A stretch of DNA of 64,000 nucleotides from assembly GCA_963803115.1 (NCBI GenBank), contig CAWDLN010000008.1:558001-622000 (forward strand), given 5' to 3'. Shown here piece by piece: positions 61,462 through 64,000 of the stretch (position 1 is the first letter of the stretch; every line of letters starts with the position of its first letter). The notes beneath the pieces were generated by a model, which saw only the letters and a list, made by a program, of their open reading frames with translations, was not told where the DNA came from and searched no databases. The stretch comes from DATBGZ01 sp963803115. GTDB lineage: Bacteria > Actinomycetota > Actinomycetes > Mycobacteriales > Micromonosporaceae. The translations under genes were made by a program, and so were the position numbers.

Positions 61462-63582
61462 CTACTCAGGAGGAGAAGCTTGCGACACCGGGAGGCTCGC
61501 GATACCAGGGGCAAGGAAGCGGCCACCGGTGACGCGCTCCGAGATACCGGAGCGGTCCAGGTACGGCGTGATGCCACCGAGGTGGAACGGCCACCCGGCC
61601 CCGAGGATGAGACAGAGGTCGATGTCTTGGGCCTCGGCGACCACGCCCTCGTCGAGCATCAACCGGATCTCCTCAGCAAGTGCGATCAGCGCGTCGTCGC
61701 GCACCTGCTCGGCGGTCCTCGGCGCGGAGCCGAGCACGAGGAGCTCCGCGAGGGCCGGATTGGGCGCGTCGTCCACCAGCAGTGGCTGCCCCGACTCCGC
61801 GATCCGGCGCATGTTCTCGCTGACCGGGAAGCGGTCCGGGAATGCCGCGTGCAGTACACCGCCGACGTGGTAGGCGACCGCCGGTCCGACGAGCTGCAGC
61901 AGCGCCAGCGGACGCATCGGCAGCCCCAGCGGGTCGAGCGCGGAGTCGGCGACGGTCAGCGGCGTGCCGGCCTCGATGGCGCCGAAAACCGCGCCCTGAA
62001 ACCGGGTGAGCAGGCGGTTCACCACGAAGGCCGGGGCATCCTTGACGAGCACGCACGACTTGCGCAGCGCCTTCCCGACCTCGAAAGCGGTAGCGAGGGT
62101 CGCGTCGTCGGTCTTCTCCGCCCGTACGATCTCCAGCAGCGGCATGAGGGCCACCGGGTTGAAGAAGTGCAGGCCTACCACTCGTTCCGGGTGCTCCAGA
62201 TCGGCGGCCATCGCCGTCACCGACAGCGAGGACGTGTTGGTCGCGAGCACACAGTCGGACGTGACCAACTTCTCGACCTCGGCCCACACCTGCTTCTTGA
62301 CCTCGAGCTCCTCGAAGACGGCCTCGACAACCAGGTCCGCGTCGGCGAAGTCGGACTTGTCGACGCTGCCGGTTACCAGTCCGTGCACCTTGGCCGCCTT
62401 GCCGGCGTCAAGGCGGTTCTTCGCGAGTAGCTTGTCGATCTCACTGTGCACATAGGACAGTCCCTTGTCGACCCGGGCCTGGTCCAGGTCGGTCAGTACG
62501 ACCGGAACCTCGAGGCGCATGGCGAAGAGCAGGCCGAGCTGGGAGGCCATCAGGCCGGCGCCGACGATGCCAACCTTCGTCACCGGGCGCGCGAGGCTCT
62601 TGTCGGGCGCGCCCACGGGGCGTTTGGCCCGCCGCTGCACCAGATCGAAGGCATACAGGCCGCTGCGCAGCTCCTCACTCACGATGAGATCTGCCAAGGC
62701 ATCGTCCTCGGCGCTTGCGCCGAGGAGCATAGGCCCAGTCTCGGCGGCGGTCCCCGCCGCGAACGGGGCATCCTTGGCGAGCGCGAGCAGATCGAGCGCA
62801 CGGTAGGGGGCGGGTGCCGCGCCGTGCAGTCGTTCGTCGAGCATCGCGCGGGCGAAGGCGATGACGCCGTCCCAGTCCTTCGTCTCCACCGGATGACGGT
62901 CCACAGTGGTCTGTCCCCGCACCACCGAGGCGGCCCACTCCAGCGACCGCTCCAGGAAGTCCGCCGGCTCCAGCAGCACGTCGGAGATGCCCAGCGCGTG
63001 CGCCTCCTTTGCGCGAAGCATCTTGTTCTGTTGCAACGGGTTCTGCACGATCACCTGCGCGGCGTTGACCACCCCGATGAGGTTCGGCAGCAATTGGGTG
63101 CCGCCCCAACCGGGGACGAGGCCGAGCGAGACCTCCGGTAGCGCGATGGCGGTCACGCCGCTGGACAGGCTCCGGTAGTGACAGTGCAGCGCGACCTCGA
63201 GCCCGCCGCCCATCGCCGCACCGTTGATGAATGCGAACGTCGGCACGGTCGAGTCACGCAGCCGGGCGAAGACGCGGTGGCCCTGCCGGCCGATCTCGAG
63301 TGCCTGCTCGCGGCCGCGCACGAGCGGCACGCGGGTCAGGTCGGCGCCGACCGAGAAGATGTAGGGCTTGCCGGTGATCGCGATGAAGGCAGGGCTGGCC
63401 GCCAGCGCCTCGGTGATCGCCGCGTCCAGGCTGGCGAGCCCACCCGGCCCGAACGTGTTCGGCTTGGTGTGATCGAATCCATTGTCCAATGTGATCAGTG
63501 CTGCGGGCCGGTCCAGGCCCGGTACCCGGACCGGGCGCACGAGAGCCCGGGTCACAACCTCGTTGGCAAGGTCCTGGGTCAC
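61462..63582 (-). CDS. fadB: 3-hydroxyacyl-CoA dehydrogenase / enoyl-CoA hydratase fusion (FadB/FadJ type)
   Basis: A 706-residue bifunctional beta-oxidation enzyme. The N-terminal crotonase domain (about 1-190) has the oxyanion-hole stretches AITGKPYIFSVGADL and FINGAAMGGGLE with the catalytic Glu in LPEVSLGLVPGWGGTQLL. The dehydrogenase domain (about 330-620) has VGIVGAGLMASQLG and HFFNPVALMPLLEIV. It hydrates enoyl-CoA and oxidises the 3-hydroxyacyl-CoA with NAD+. The GTG start overlaps the thiolase stop by four bases. Confidence 0.95.
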   Translation of the reverse strand: MTQDLANEVVTRALVRPVRVPGLDRPAALITLDNGFDHTKPNTFGPGGLASLDAAITEALAASPAFIAITGKPYIFSVGADLTRVPLVRGREQALEIGRQGHRVFARLRDSTVPTFAFINGAAMGGGLEVALHCHYRSLSSGVTAIALPEVSLGLVPGWGGTQLLPNLIGVVNAAQVIVQNPLQQNKMLRAKEAHALGISDVLLEPADFLERSLEWAASVVRGQTTVDRHPVETKDWDGVIAFARAMLDERLHGAAPAPYRALDLLALAKDAPFAAGTAAETGPMLLGASAEDDALADLIVSEELRSGLYAFDLVQRRAKRPVGAPDKSLARPVTKVGIVGAGLMASQLGLLFAMRLEVPVVLTDLDQARVDKGLSYVHSEIDKLLAKNRLDAGKAAKVHGLVTGSVDKSDFADADLVVEAVFEELEVKKQVWAEVEKLVTSDCVLATNTSSLSVTAMAADLEHPERVVGLHFFNPVALMPLLEIVRAEKTDDATLATAFEVGKALRKSCVLVKDAPAFVVNRLLTRFQGAVFGAIEAGTPLTVADSALDPLGLPMRPLALLQLVGPAVAYHVGGVLHAAFPDRFPVSENMRRIAESGQPLLVDDAPNPALAELLVLGSAPRTAEQVRDDALIALAEEIRLMLDEGVVAEAQDIDLCLILGAGWPFHLGGITPYLDRSGISERVTGGRFLAPGIASLPVSQASPPE

Positions 63583-64000
63583 GGCGCGGTCTCCTCGGCA
63601 ATGTAGTGCGGGTTCTCCCAGATCACGGTGCCGCCCATGCCGATGCCCACGCACATCGCCGTCAGGCCGTAGCGGACCGCCGGGTGCTCGGCGAACTCCC
63701 GGGCGAGTTGAGTCATGAGCCGGATGCCGGAGGACGCCAGCGGGTGTCCGATCGCGATCGCGCCGCCCCACGGATTGACCCGCGGGTCCTCGTCGGCGAT
63801 GCCGAAGTGGTCCAGGAACGCGAGCACCTGTACCGCGAAGGCCTCGTTGAGCTCGAACAGCCCGATGTCGTCGATGGTCAGCCCGGCGCTGCGCAACGCC
63901 CTCTCCGTCGAGGGGATCGGGCCGAATCCCATGACTTCCGGCTCCACGCCGGCGAAGCCGTACCCGACCAGCCGCATCGCGACCGGCAAGGCGAGCTCCT
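63579..64000 (-). CDS. acetyl-CoA acyltransferase / thiolase (5' end beyond window)
   Basis: The C-terminal ~140 residues of a thiolase: NEAFAVQVLAF, the catalytic His in AIGHPLASSGIRLM and the catalytic Cys in CVGIGMGGT. The frame runs off the right edge. With the FadB-type gene downstream it forms the usual beta-oxidation pair, cleaving 3-ketoacyl-CoA to acetyl-CoA. Confidence 0.94.
   Translation of the reverse strand, partial: ELALPVAMRLVGYGFAGVEPEVMGFGPIPSTERALRSAGLTIDDIGLFELNEAFAVQVLAFLDHFGIADEDPRVNPWGGAIAIGHPLASSGIRLMTQLAREFAEHPAVRYGLTAMCVGIGMGGTVIWENPHYIAEETAP

Overview
The window is 64 kb of very GC-rich, gene-dense actinobacterial chromosome with many GTG starts and 4-base start/stop overlaps. 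Several traits point to Micromonosporales or a near relative: hrdB-type and sigB-type sigma factors, IdeR, Cei/LytR_C, DUF4193, DUF3093, DUF3710, DUF3159, and small palindromic intergenic elements. From ideR and sigB through hrdB to dxs, the gene set matches the sigB-ideR / sigA-suhB-DUF4193-DUF3093-dut-DUF3710-OB-DUF3159-trkA-trkA-APC-TRAM-dxs neighbourhood known from Mycobacterium and other actinobacteria. This looks like core chromosome. I see no phage, insertion sequence, integron, CRISPR array, rRNA or tRNA.

Layout. 1-6.9 kb: a partial DUF2252 gene, an EEP hydrolase, an F420-type LLM oxidoreductase, a GlxA-type regulator, an MFS transporter, lhgO and a lipoprotein. 7-16.7 kb: ideR, DUF5995, a single-subunit molybdopterin oxidoreductase divergent from alkB, an AAA+ ATPase, a rhodanese overlapping a histone-deacetylase-like hydrolase, and sigB. 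16.8-23 kb: a wrecked winged-helix gene, an MFS transporter, a frameshifted methyltransferase, DUF429, an SDR, and a padR-membrane protein pair with a clear promoter and likely operator. 23-31.3 kb: a secreted beta-lactamase-fold protein facing a minus-strand cluster of membrane protein, S1C-like protease, MoxR, DUF58, two VWA proteins and a zinc-ribbon membrane protein. 31.4-39.6 kb: HhH-GPD, Uma2, ABM-like, CPBP protease, cupin, DUF3099, psuK-psuG, DUF3039, a helicase and DUF7455. 40-49 kb: hrdB, suhB, cei-like, DUF4193, DUF3093, dut, DUF3710, OB-fold, DUF3159 and a TrkA pair. 49-64 kb: an APC permease, a TRAM RNA methyltransferase, dxs, an anchored beta-propeller protein, a two-component pair beside a sulfite-oxidase-like Mo enzyme, a truncated PD40/cell-wall-binding protein abutting a truncated Cys-rich gene, and a fadB-fadA pair.

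Genes that probably work together: MoxR/DUF58/VWA/VWA with the protease (envelope chaperone or quality control); psuK-psuG (pseudouridine breakdown); TrkA-TrkA (potassium control); the FadB/FadA pair (beta-oxidation); the response regulator and kinase (signalling, perhaps tied to the Mo enzyme); PadR with its membrane partner.

Two themes stand out. First, three otherwise conserved genes (hrdB, a methyltransferase, the gene after DUF4193) carry apparent one-base frameshifts, and two loci look like deletion junctions. These may be sequence errors or real decay. Second, the intergenic DNA holds short repeat structures: a dyad element present three times, each time between convergent genes; 17-bp-period tandem repeats at three sites; tandem hairpins after hrdB; and one longer inverted repeat near the left end.
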